DNA of 35,033 bases from NCBI GenBank assembly GCA_014764605.1, contig JACXWG010000012.1, positions 1-35,033 on the forward strand, written 5' to 3'. Under the pieces are notes generated by a model. That model saw only the letters and a program-made list of their open reading frames with translations. It made no database searches and had not been told where the DNA came from. A program made the position numbers and the translations under genes. Source of the DNA: Quinella sp. 1Q5 (lineage in GTDB: Bacteria > Bacillota > Negativicutes > Selenomonadales > Selenomonadaceae). This document shows, one piece after another, positions 25,236 to 32,685 of the stretch (position 1 is the first letter of the stretch; every line of letters begins with the position of its first letter).

Positions 25236-26333
25236 TTGCTTAACGAAATCGGAGAATACGAGCAATACACTTTGTCGCCGCAAAAGATTGACGCCTGCGA
25301 GTATCCGCGCTTGAAATATTTCACGCTGATTAAAAGAGATTTTTCCGGCTTGGAACGCGCCTTGACGATTGTCGCCCGCCATTTTCTCTTTGACGACGAC
25401 ACTCCTCGCACGAGTGATTCTGAGCTTGGCGAACTGCGGGAGATTCTTAAATCTTGGTGCGGTTTTCCGAACGAGGCGCATAATTTGCCGCCCCACTTCG
25501 ACGGCTGGCTTGTAACTTACATTCGCCACGCTTTCCTGAACGATAAGATAAATTCTTGCCGCGAAAAAATTTCTCGCCTTGAGTCTGTTGACCTTCAAGC
25601 GACGTTGACTGACTTACTCGAAAAATTTTCTTCTCAAGATGGGCATGAGGAATTCTCTGAGCCTTTGGCTAGATTGGAAAGTCTGATGGCGGCTAACGGC
25701 GACGAATTGGATGACATGATGGAAGGGCTGAAGCAAATCGTAACCTTGTTGCGGGCGCGAATCAAACTTTCCGTCAAGAACAAAAATTTTTCTAAGAATT
25801 TGTTCGGTAGCCTGAACCAGCAAGGCGACACTCCCTTCCGTGCGATAACCTACGACAGGATAATTGCCAACGCGCTTTTGGCGGGCAAGTTGCGCCGCTA
25901 TTATCTTGTCTGCGATGATGAATTGTTCCGCTCGAAAAAAATTTTGAAGGGCACTAGAAAGTTGTCGGCGACGGACGCAGATATGGTTTTGAAAATGACA
26001 GCCGAATATCTCCTGCAACGTCGTCATACTTCTCAAGAATTTACCGAGACCAACGATTCCAATCTCATGAACTGGATCGTCGGTTCTCGGAAGCCCGAAA
26101 ATTTTGTGCGCGACAGTTATGTATTTGCTGATAGCGGCGCAAAAATTTTCGAGGTGCGCAAGGTGAACTTGGGCGGAATAAACGCGCTAAAGATAAAACT
26201 TCATCCAAAGTGGACAAGTCATTTCATCTTGGCGGAGGACGGCACTGGGGATGTCGATTCTATTTCGGGGCGAATTTTTTTTAGTGACGCCGGCTCAAGC
26301 GAACCGTTGCGCGAGGCCGTCAAGTACAGCTGA
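25236..26333 (+). CDS. Protein of unknown function, partner of the polymerase-like gene
   Basis: This 365-aa protein starts with TTG at 25236, eight bases after AGGGAGG, only 30 bp past the polymerase stop, so it is co-transcribed. I do not recognise it. It is soluble, mostly helical in its first two thirds (charged heptad-like stretches about 105-200 such as SREKISRLES... and ESLMAANGDELDDMMEGLKQIV), and ends with a more beta-rich segment (DSYVFADSGAKIFEVRKVNLGG, LKIKLHPKW). Basic clusters (RARIKLSVKNKNFSKN, LAGKLRRYY) could bind nucleic acid. No catalytic motif is evident. It may be a processivity, template or regulatory factor for the polymerase (inference from position only). Confidence 0.7.
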   Translation: MLNEIGEYEQYTLSPQKIDACEYPRLKYFTLIKRDFSGLERALTIVARHFLFDDDTPRTSDSELGELREILKSWCGFPNEAHNLPPHFDGWLVTYIRHAFLNDKINSCREKISRLESVDLQATLTDLLEKFSSQDGHEEFSEPLARLESLMAANGDELDDMMEGLKQIVTLLRARIKLSVKNKNFSKNLFGSLNQQGDTPFRAITYDRIIANALLAGKLRRYYLVCDDELFRSKKILKGTRKLSATDADMVLKMTAEYLLQRRHTSQEFTETNDSNLMNWIVGSRKPENFVRDSYVFADSGAKIFEVRKVNLGGINALKIKLHPKWTSHFILAEDGTGDVDSISGRIFFSDAGSSEPLREAVKYS

Positions 26334-26350
26334 CGTTTTTGGACGTAAAA

Positions 26351-26391
26351 AAAAAGCTCAAGGGGCAACGACCGTGAAGTCGTTGCCCCTT
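26351..26391 (-). terminator. Strong minus-strand terminator
   Basis: AAGGGGCAACGAC and GTCGTTGCCCCTT pair perfectly over 13 bp around a six-base loop (26360-26391). On the minus strand GAGC and then a run of nine Ts follow; on the plus strand CAAATTATG follows, so it terminates leftward transcripts only. No minus-strand protein gene lies near, which implies the small RNA or mini-ORF transcripts to its right. Confidence 0.9.
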
Positions 26392-26537
26392 CAAATTATG
26401 TTCATTGCACTTGTGACGGCCTCCGAGGCGGACAATATGATAACGAACAAAACATTTGTCACTTTACCGAATTGGTCACGAACGGATAACGGATTATCCC
26501 TTGCACCTGTTCAACCGTAGCTACAAGCTCCTGAACT
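26351..26537 (-). ncRNA. Candidate structured small RNA, ~190 nt
   Basis: A minus-strand unit has its own promoter (26544-26572) and a very strong terminator (26351-26391). The body, which holds no convincing reading frame, contains inverted repeats: GTTCA/TGAAC near the 5' end enclosing AGCT-TGT-AGCT, GGATAA/TTATCC, and GCCTC-G-GAGGC. It starts on the opposite strand just downstream of the 365-aa gene and ends within about 20 bp of that gene's stop, so the two are convergent. A tiny frame starting GTG (MQGIIRYPFVTNSVK) exists but lacks a ribosome site. Role unknown; proximity to a polymerase-like gene is suggestive. Confidence 0.55.
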
Positions 26538-26543
26538 GTGATA

Positions 26544-26572
26544 AGTTTATCAAAAAATTTTTTCTTTGTCTA
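26544..26572 (-). promoter_or_regulatory. Minus-strand promoter of the candidate small RNA
   Basis: On the minus strand TAGACA (-35), 17 bases, TAAACT (-10), with TGA just before the -10 forming an extended -10. The predicted start is near 26537, about 150 bp before the terminator stem. Confidence 0.6.
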
Positions 26573-26772
26573 CGAGCTACAGTGTCACTAAAGGCACAGG
26601 CGAAGTAAAATCTCATTTAAGCATCGCATCGGAGCCGCGCCGTCGGATTTGCCGAACTGAACGACATTTCCTCAGGCACGGACTCGTTGCGGCGTTTTAA
26701 ACTTCAATTTCTTTTTGTCAGCTTATAAGCAAGTCTCCCCTCTCGGTTTGGTTTCAGATTCATCAGTGGACT

Positions 26773-26814
26773 TTAAAACGGCAATGGAATGATTATCATG
26801 ATTGGATGCTTCAT
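26773..26814 (-). CDS. Mini-ORF 1, hydrophobic 13-aa peptide
   Basis: ATG 26814 is preceded by AAAGGAGG (core 26825-26830, ten bases spacing). The peptide is MKHPIMIIIPLPF, with an Ile-rich centre. The leader here has diverged from the other four units but keeps the Shine-Dalgarno, spacer and ATG AAG start. That retention argues that translation of this strand matters. It could be a small membrane-active or leader peptide; no family is recognised. Confidence 0.45.
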   Translation of the reverse strand: MKHPIMIIIPLPF

Positions 26815-26858
26815 TAGGTTAGTACCTCCTTTCTCGGTCGGGGTTGAATCAAAAATTA

Positions 26859-27047
26859 TCAGCGGATTTTGAATAGTGACGGAAATAAGGGATCGTCAAA
26901 AGGAAAAAATGGTTGAAAGTTACAAAAGGTCATTGCTTGGGGTGACGTTGAAAATTTTGTTTTGGTCGATTTCGAAGACTTAAAAAGAAATGGGAATAAG
27001 GACTTAAAAGATGGGAAGGAAAATTGGAATGGGAACAGCGATTTCAT
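26859..27047 (-). CDS. Mini-ORF 2, Phe/Pro-rich 62-aa peptide
   Basis: ATG 27047 follows AAGGAG with nine bases spacing. The product begins MKSLFPFQFSFPSFKSLFPF and is very rich in Phe, Pro and Ser, with the KSLFPF unit repeated. Its first seven residues are the same as in mini-ORF 3, and the two base differences there (AAA/AAG, TCG/TCA) are both silent. The longer length compared with its neighbours may reflect loss of an early stop codon. The plus strand also has a long frame here, so coding direction is not proven. Confidence 0.4.
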   Translation of the reverse strand: MKSLFPFQFSFPSFKSLFPFLFKSSKSTKTKFSTSPQAMTFCNFQPFFPFDDPLFPSLFKIR

Positions 27048-27107
27048 TAAGAGCAACTCCTTTCTTTGGGGCAGTAAATATTCATTGAACGCGGAACAGA
27101 TTTTAGG

Positions 27108-27155
27108 TCAGAAAATGATGATTGGCGGAAGAGGAAATGGGAACAGTGACTTCAT
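27108..27155 (-). CDS. Mini-ORF 3, hydrophobic 15-aa peptide
   Basis: ATG 27155 with AAAGGAGG at eight bases spacing encodes MKSLFPFPLPPIIIF and stops at TGA 27108-27110. The conserved leader lies directly upstream. Hydrophobic, Pro/Ile-rich, without recognisable domain. Confidence 0.45.
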   Translation of the reverse strand: MKSLFPFPLPPIIIF

Positions 27156-27253
27156 TAAGAGTACCTCCTTTCTTTGGGGCAGTAAATATTCATTGAACGC
27201 GGAACAGATTTTTGAGCAACGGGGAATCGCCGCCCTTTCTCCGATATAGACTT

Positions 27254-27295
27254 TCACAACAATGCTTTGATTATTATTCTTATCCATACGGACAT
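27254..27295 (-). CDS. Mini-ORF 4, hydrophobic 13-aa peptide
   Basis: ATG 27295 sits seven bases after AGGAGG (27303-27308). The peptide is MSVWIRIIIKALL. Its pattern (xIIIKAL) matches mini-ORF 5 although the DNA around it differs, hinting at selection on the peptide. An overlapping ATG seven bases upstream would give only six residues. Confidence 0.45.
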   Translation of the reverse strand: MSVWIRIIIKALL

Positions 27296-27383
27296 GACAT
27301 AGCCTCCTCTCTTTGGGGCAGTAAATATTCATTGAAGGTCGAGCAGATTTTTGGGCAACGGGGAATCGTCACCCTATATTTAT

Positions 27384-27428
27384 TCAAATTCTTACTAACG
27401 CTTTCACGATTATGATAACCAACCACAT
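27384..27428 (-). CDS. Mini-ORF 5, hydrophobic 14-aa peptide
   Basis: ATG 27428 follows AGGAGG (27437-27442) by eight bases. The product MWLVIIIVKALVRI is strongly hydrophobic with two basic residues, resembling in style the very short membrane toxins of type I toxin-antitoxin loci (such as Ibs). This is similarity of style only, not homology. The conserved 26-bp core lies right before the Shine-Dalgarno. Confidence 0.45.
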   Translation of the reverse strand: MWLVIIIVKALVRI

Positions 27429-27465
27429 GCAAAAACCCTCCTCTCTTTGGGGCAGTAAATATTCA

Positions 27466-27492
27466 TTGAACGCGGAACAAATGCTTGATAAT
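27466..27492 (+). promoter_or_regulatory. Possible promoter of the two ATPase genes inside the last repeat
   Basis: TTGAAC (27466-27471) and GATAAT (27487-27492) are separated by 15 bases; alternatively TAATGG serves as an extended -10 at 17 bases. The -35 is part of the repeat core. A start near 27500 would fit ATG 27548 as the true start of the large gene. Confidence 0.3.
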
Positions 27493-27547
27493 GGCAAGTC
27501 TTTTGAATAAAATGCTCACAAATAAAAAGCAAGGAGTGAACGGTCAA

Positions 27548-30500
27548 ATGAATTTTAGCGACGTCGAAGAACTTTTCTCCGTTGGCTCAAAGGTGCGATT
27601 AAAATTAACTTCGCAAGCAGAGACTGTAGAAGGAACCATAATGAAGTTAAACGCGCCCTCGATTATTTTGCGCAGAGCAGACACTGGCAAACCAAAGATA
27701 ATAGATTGCGAGATCGTAAAAGACATAGACTTTGCCGACGACAATGAGCCGACAGCAACAATTACACAACCGACTGCGCCTGTGATTCCCGTCATCCTTC
27801 CTCAGCCTAATAAAAAAATTTTATCGACGCCGCTGATTTATTTCACTCAACCTGCCCCCGTTCAATTTGTGCACAGGGAAGATATAAAATCTCGTATCAA
27901 AGAATATCGTGATTCGGGTGAACTGCGCGGCTTCGACAAGGATTGGAATCAGCTGGACAATTCTTTCGAGAACGCAAAAAAAAATAAATCTCTCTTCGAG
28001 AAGAAAGAACAAATCCTCCGCCAGCTGAAAGATCTGGTGAAAAATTATCCCTCGGAACCAGTCAATATTTTTGCGGGCGATGTCTACAGTGCTTACAAAG
28101 ATTGGGGGCGCGCTGCTCTGGCCTATTCCAAAGCCAGACTTTATCCTGAAGCAGTAGCCTGCGCCATGAACGTCGCCGACACGAAAAATTTTCTGATTGA
28201 AGTTTTACGCAAGCAAATTCTCAACAAAGACGAACGCACGACTGAAGCTCTGCGTCTGTTTTTTTATCACGCCGCCGAGATTCACTGTCATCGTCTTGGC
28301 GGAGAGTTGGTCGAGAAAATTTCCAGCGAATTGACGAACGTTGAGCGCGAAATTGTCTGCCAAGGTTGCTACAAAATTCTTGTCGACAGCGGCAATGCAA
28401 CCTCTCTCAACTGGGACGACTTCGACTACTCTCCTTACGGTCTTCAACAGCTTGTCGAGACTTTGAAGAGTGTTGGACAAAAAGACCCGCCCTTGCACTT
28501 GCCTGAATTTGATGGCGAACGTTCGACGCCTTCAGCCGCCGTCAGGAGAGGGAAAGTAACTTTTTACAAACAATCCGAACGTTACGGTTTCATCGACGGC
28601 AAAATTTTTTTCCACTTGGCTCAGGTCGAGGACAAAGGATTGAGGGCAGCACTCAATCAATTCGGTTCGTGGCGCGATAACATCAGAATTACATACATCC
28701 TTGCCGAAGGAAAAACGGGAGTAGCGGCGGATCATATTAATCTTGTCGCAGGTGAAACTTTGCCGCCCGAATCAGCGGACATCCATAACGGCGTGCTTGA
28801 TTTCTATAACAATGAATTGGATTTCGGCAAGGTCATTGATATTCACAATGGTCAATCTTATGCATTCAAACTCGACACGGTGCAGGACATCTGCTTGCGT
28901 CGTCATTTTAAGGACAACTTTACATTTAGCGAATTGCATGTCCAATTCACGCTCAAGCTCCACAGGAATAAGACAGTTGTTCAACGCTTGAGATTGACAA
29001 TGAACGAGCTGATTAAGTTGAGTAACCAGTACGGTTTGGCAACCCCTGAGGAGCAACCGCCGTTGACAACCGACGTATCGAAAAATTTGCCCGCCTATCA
29101 GCCGTTGCCGCCTCTGCGTGAGAGTAAAGCCCCGACCACTCCGCCGAAGGAACCCGTTTTCAAAGCACAGATTCCAATTCAAAAGACTTACCCGCCGCTG
29201 TCGTCTACTTACTTCGGCTACAGGAATAACGCTTATGAGGAAGGCTGTCGTAACCTAGAGAAAAAAAATTACGCCAAGGCCGCCGCCTGTTTTGAGGAGT
29301 CTATCCAAGACGAAAATTTCTTCGAAAAATCTCTCCGCTGTCTAATGACAGTTTACAAAGTGGATTACGGCGAAGACTTGAATAAGCAGGTGGAAAAAGG
29401 TCTGCAGCTCTTGAGTAAATACGAGAACCGGCTCGACAAAAGTACGGTCATAACAGAACGCATTCAACTTTTGGACAAGGCCAAACGTCATGACGAGTTG
29501 ATTGTAGAATTGCTGGAAGGCATTAAGGTTTCTTTCAAGGTCAATCAGCGACTGCATTATCGTCTGCAACTGGCAAGGGAATATCGTCTTAAAGAAAATC
29601 ATGAAGCGGCCATAAAATGTTATGAGGCTTGGCTGAAAGAAGAAACTCGCAACCGCGACAAACTTTCCCCGCAAATAATTTTCATTAAGCGCAACGTCAA
29701 ACAAAATCTCGCGGTTTGTCTATACTTCATCGGTGAGAAAACTCGCGCCAAAGAAATAGCACGAGAACTTTTAAAAGACATGCCCGACAATCCGACGATG
29801 CAAAGTATTCTTGACGATACATTACACGAAGTAGCTGTTGATTCGGCAGACTTCGACAGCGACCTTTACTTTGACAGTGCTATTTTTGAGGAAGATGACT
29901 CTCTGCCTTTGTCAGCCTATGCAAAATATGTGCTTGAGCAAATTAACTTAAAGACTTATTTCACAGCTTACCATAGAATCTTCAAAAAAAAGTTTGACAT
30001 GTTTGCTAGTAAATTCGATGGCGACGATTTCCTTGGGACACCAGAAGAAGCTACCAAAATTAGAATAGAGATAATAAAAAATCTTACAAACTTCGGCGAT
30101 AAGGAAAGGAGTGAGGCTTGGGCTTTCGTGCTGAAATTGAGTTCCAAAGTTTACAGCAGATTTTCCAAAGACCTTGACCTCTGTGACAAAAACAGAATCG
30201 GACCGCATTGGGAGCACGAGTACGCCGCGCAGTTCATGGGCTATGCCGGCGATTATGAACTTCAACAGCAATTCGATTGCAAAGTCGACGTCGCACGTTT
30301 TTTCTACAACGAAGAAATGACCATGACGCCTAAAGGAAGCAAAATTGACACGCGAGCTTATTTGGTTAAACTCCTTGCGTCGTTCTTCATTGAACCAAAC
30401 GCCGTATCTCATCTGAAGACGAGTAGCACTCCTCCTCTCGATAAAGATATGAATGTTCATCTTGCTTATCTCAAAAACAACCGCGAAAGTTCGGAGCCGC

Positions 30501-32683
30501 AAAGATTATTGGTGAACACTTTTCTGATTACCGAAAAAATGTCAGAAGGAACGTCCGAGTTCCTCAAGGAGATGGCAAAGTCTCCACGATGGCTCCTAGA
30601 AGCCGAGAAGCTTTTTAATCAACTTATGCCGGAGCAAGCTTGTACTCTGACGGAGAGCAATTTTAAATCCTGTTGGCAAAAAGCAAAGGGTGCTTACTTG
30701 AAAAGCATCGAGAAATTTTTAAAAGTTTTGCGCACCGCTGTCGAGAATTATGACAATACGGGCGAAGCTGGACTGGACAGCTTCTTAAAAAAGATTAACG
30801 CCATGTTGGAGAGTAATCTCCTATCTGACACAGACAAAGAACGCATCGAAGGTTATCGCGAACTCCTCTTGATAATGAGTAAAATCGCCGATAAAAATAA
30901 TTTTGAGAACAAAGAAGAAAAGTACAAGGAAGTCATCGAAAAATCGGACGACTTGATGGAAGACATCCGTAAGAAACCGACGAAGCTAAGCTACGAGACG
31001 CTCCAAGAAGCAGTGGAAAATCTTCATTTCAAAGCAGAGAACGAGCTCAAAAAGCTTTACGAATCTTCCGTACCCGATTTAAAAATCGAGACTAATATAA
31101 TCGGTGCTGACCCCGTGCAGTTCATCGTGACAGTAGAGAACAAAGAAAATTGTCAGACGGCAGACAATATGAAAATCGAAGTCACCGGTATCGACGGCGA
31201 AGTTAAGTTCAGAGAGCTCAGCAAAAAGACTGGCTCCGTGCGCAATGAATTTTTGTATGTGGCAGACTTGGGCGACAAAGAAAAATCTCAAGGTTATTTT
31301 GAAGTCACGGTTCGAGTCACTTACAGATACCGCGTCGCCATAAATGAAACTACGGAAAACTCCATCGAGCGCAGCGATAACATTTCTCTTCTCAACAGCG
31401 AGGACTACGAAGAAATCGTCAACGTTTATCATAAAATCGCCCAGACAAACGGCGTGCCGATTGGTAGCAACTTATTCTACGGTCGCGACGAAGACATAAA
31501 CAAAATCGTCCAAATGCTCAAGCTCCCAGACGGTAGCCTTTTGAAACATCGGTGCCTTGTCATGCACGGACAAAAACGAGCTGGCAAAACCAGTATTATG
31601 AACCATCTTAAACAAAAAATTCGTGACGCTTATGGGCAAGAGGCTTATGTTATCGTTTCCATGGGGAGCGTGGGCGAGTGGCAATCCATGTACGGGTTCC
31701 TAGCGGGCATGATTTATAAACTGGAGGAAACTTTGCGCAAAGAACACAGGACGCTTTATAATTTCCTGCGAGAAAATGAAGTTATTTTCCCTTACGGCGA
31801 GATTGAAACCAATTCCTCCGACGACGCCAAGAACGGTATCTTTAAGAGAACGCTTAACAAAATCATTGCAAAATCCAGCGAGTTCGGCGGCTCGGTCGAC
31901 AAATACATTCCGCTTTTCCTCATCGACGAATTCACTTACTTCTATCAATGGATAAAGGACGGGTCGCTCTCCTCAAACTTCATGAAATTTTGGAAAGCCT
32001 TCCTGCAAAATAATCCCGTTTGCTCAATCGTAATTGGGATGGATCACATGCCGCAATTCATCGCAGAGTACGAAAACGAGTTTGCTTGCTCTAGAGAAAT
32101 TCCCGTCCACTTCTTGAAAGAAATTGATACGAAAGATTTGGCGGAAAAACCAATTTTGCTCAAGGACGGCACGTCGCGCTATAGGGACAAACCTGGCGAG
32201 GACGCTCTCTCTTACGTTTACAAGCTAACAGCCGGCAGTGCCTACCTAACGGTCATTTTCTGTGATGCTTTTGTCGATTATCTTAACGAACGTAGAACCA
32301 CTTACATTACCCGAACCGTTATTGACAACTTCATCAAGGAAAGACTCTTGGGCTCGCGTCCCGTTTTGAAAGAGATAATGTTTGACCCGCAACTTAATGA
32401 CCCCGGAAAATTTTCCCCAGAAGAACAAAACAACACTTACGCGGACAACAAAGCTCTCTTGACTTATATCGCAGTCCATGCCGACAAATTGAATCACGAA
32501 CTCAGCCGCGAAAAAATTGAGTGCATCTCCGAACTCTCGGAAAAAACATTCGAACGACGCGACATCATTCTTGACCGACTGGTAAAGCGACGCGTTTTGA
32601 ATCTCCGAGACAGCAACTATTACAAAATTGAAATTGAACTCTTACGCATGTGGTTGCGGCGTGAGGTAGGGGAGGATTTCTGA
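27548..32683 (+). CDS. Giant multidomain protein: RNA-binding domains, TPR-like helices and STAND/AAA ATPase (1711 aa)
   Basis: I prefer ATG 27548 (AAGGAG 27531-27536); ATG 27491 in the same frame lacks a ribosome site. Order: a small SH3/Sm-like barrel (about 8-60, VGSKVRLKL...EGTIMKLN); helical repeats (about 100-290); a cold-shock-like OB domain (about 332-390, RGKVTFYKQSERYGFIDGK) and a second diverged one; TPR-like repeats (about 555-780, NLEKKNYAKAAACFEESIQD); a long helical linker; a beta-sandwich (about 1176-1280); then an ATPase with Walker A GQKRAGKTS (Lys1347), Walker B LFLIDEF (Asp1460, Glu1461) and a winged-helix-like end. No membrane segment. RNA-binding plus scaffold plus STAND NTPase suits a sensor/effector of a conflict system. 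It ends 2 bp before the next gene. Confidence 0.78.
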   Translation: MNFSDVEELFSVGSKVRLKLTSQAETVEGTIMKLNAPSIILRRADTGKPKIIDCEIVKDIDFADDNEPTATITQPTAPVIPVILPQPNKKILSTPLIYFTQPAPVQFVHREDIKSRIKEYRDSGELRGFDKDWNQLDNSFENAKKNKSLFEKKEQILRQLKDLVKNYPSEPVNIFAGDVYSAYKDWGRAALAYSKARLYPEAVACAMNVADTKNFLIEVLRKQILNKDERTTEALRLFFYHAAEIHCHRLGGELVEKISSELTNVEREIVCQGCYKILVDSGNATSLNWDDFDYSPYGLQQLVETLKSVGQKDPPLHLPEFDGERSTPSAAVRRGKVTFYKQSERYGFIDGKIFFHLAQVEDKGLRAALNQFGSWRDNIRITYILAEGKTGVAADHINLVAGETLPPESADIHNGVLDFYNNELDFGKVIDIHNGQSYAFKLDTVQDICLRRHFKDNFTFSELHVQFTLKLHRNKTVVQRLRLTMNELIKLSNQYGLATPEEQPPLTTDVSKNLPAYQPLPPLRESKAPTTPPKEPVFKAQIPIQKTYPPLSSTYFGYRNNAYEEGCRNLEKKNYAKAAACFEESIQDENFFEKSLRCLMTVYKVDYGEDLNKQVEKGLQLLSKYENRLDKSTVITERIQLLDKAKRHDELIVELLEGIKVSFKVNQRLHYRLQLAREYRLKENHEAAIKCYEAWLKEETRNRDKLSPQIIFIKRNVKQNLAVCLYFIGEKTRAKEIARELLKDMPDNPTMQSILDDTLHEVAVDSADFDSDLYFDSAIFEEDDSLPLSAYAKYVLEQINLKTYFTAYHRIFKKKFDMFASKFDGDDFLGTPEEATKIRIEIIKNLTNFGDKERSEAWAFVLKLSSKVYSRFSKDLDLCDKNRIGPHWEHEYAAQFMGYAGDYELQQQFDCKVDVARFFYNEEMTMTPKGSKIDTRAYLVKLLASFFIEPNAVSHLKTSSTPPLDKDMNVHLAYLKNNRESSEPQRLLVNTFLITEKMSEGTSEFLKEMAKSPRWLLEAEKLFNQLMPEQACTLTESNFKSCWQKAKGAYLKSIEKFLKVLRTAVENYDNTGEAGLDSFLKKINAMLESNLLSDTDKERIEGYRELLLIMSKIADKNNFENKEEKYKEVIEKSDDLMEDIRKKPTKLSYETLQEAVENLHFKAENELKKLYESSVPDLKIETNIIGADPVQFIVTVENKENCQTADNMKIEVTGIDGEVKFRELSKKTGSVRNEFLYVADLGDKEKSQGYFEVTVRVTYRYRVAINETTENSIERSDNISLLNSEDYEEIVNVYHKIAQTNGVPIGSNLFYGRDEDINKIVQMLKLPDGSLLKHRCLVMHGQKRAGKTSIMNHLKQKIRDAYGQEAYVIVSMGSVGEWQSMYGFLAGMIYKLEETLRKEHRTLYNFLRENEVIFPYGEIETNSSDDAKNGIFKRTLNKIIAKSSEFGGSVDKYIPLFLIDEFTYFYQWIKDGSLSSNFMKFWKAFLQNNPVCSIVIGMDHMPQFIAEYENEFACSREIPVHFLKEIDTKDLAEKPILLKDGTSRYRDKPGEDALSYVYKLTAGSAYLTVIFCDAFVDYLNERRTTYITRTVIDNFIKERLLGSRPVLKEIMFDPQLNDPGKFSPEEQNNTYADNKALLTYIAVHADKLNHELSREKIECISELSEKTFERRDIILDRLVKRRVLNLRDSNYYKIEIELLRMWLRREVGEDF

Positions 32684-32685
32684 TT

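Larger units (their letters stand above)
27028..27483. repeat. Four-copy repeat array (26-bp core) between the accessory genes
   Basis: The plus-strand core CTTTGGGGCAGTAAATATTC plus ATTGAA is identical at 27064-27089, 27172-27197, 27311-27336 and 27445-27470; spacing is 108, 139 and 134 bp. Units 1 and 2 share about 77 bp (27028-27104, 27136-27212). Units 2 and 3 also share the downstream GAGCAACGGGGAATCG-type flank. Read on the minus strand, each core ends in a purine-rich Shine-Dalgarno and a mini-ORF follows. A diverged fifth unit lies at 26810-26834. Spacing is too irregular, and the spacers too variable in length, for a CRISPR array. The rest of 26573-27027 holds no other gene that I can support. 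Confidence 0.85.

Noticed and set aside
26360-26391. Terminator for the polymerase operon
   Set aside because: On the plus strand the stem is followed by CAAATTATG without a U-tract; the A-run precedes it, so it works only for minus-strand RNA.
26962-27249. Plus-strand 95-codon frame across repeat units 1 and 2 with a duplicated ...FLWGSKYSLNAEQI segment
   Set aside because: The two units are 108 bp apart, so the frame is kept by chance of spacing. There is no ribosome site, units 3 and 4 are out of frame, and the diverged fifth unit keeps only the minus-strand Shine-Dalgarno and ATG. It remains a possible alternative, since most differences are silent in this frame too.
27028-27483. CRISPR array
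   Set aside because: Repeat cores are identical but units are 108-139 bp apart, flanks are partly shared and no cas gene is present.
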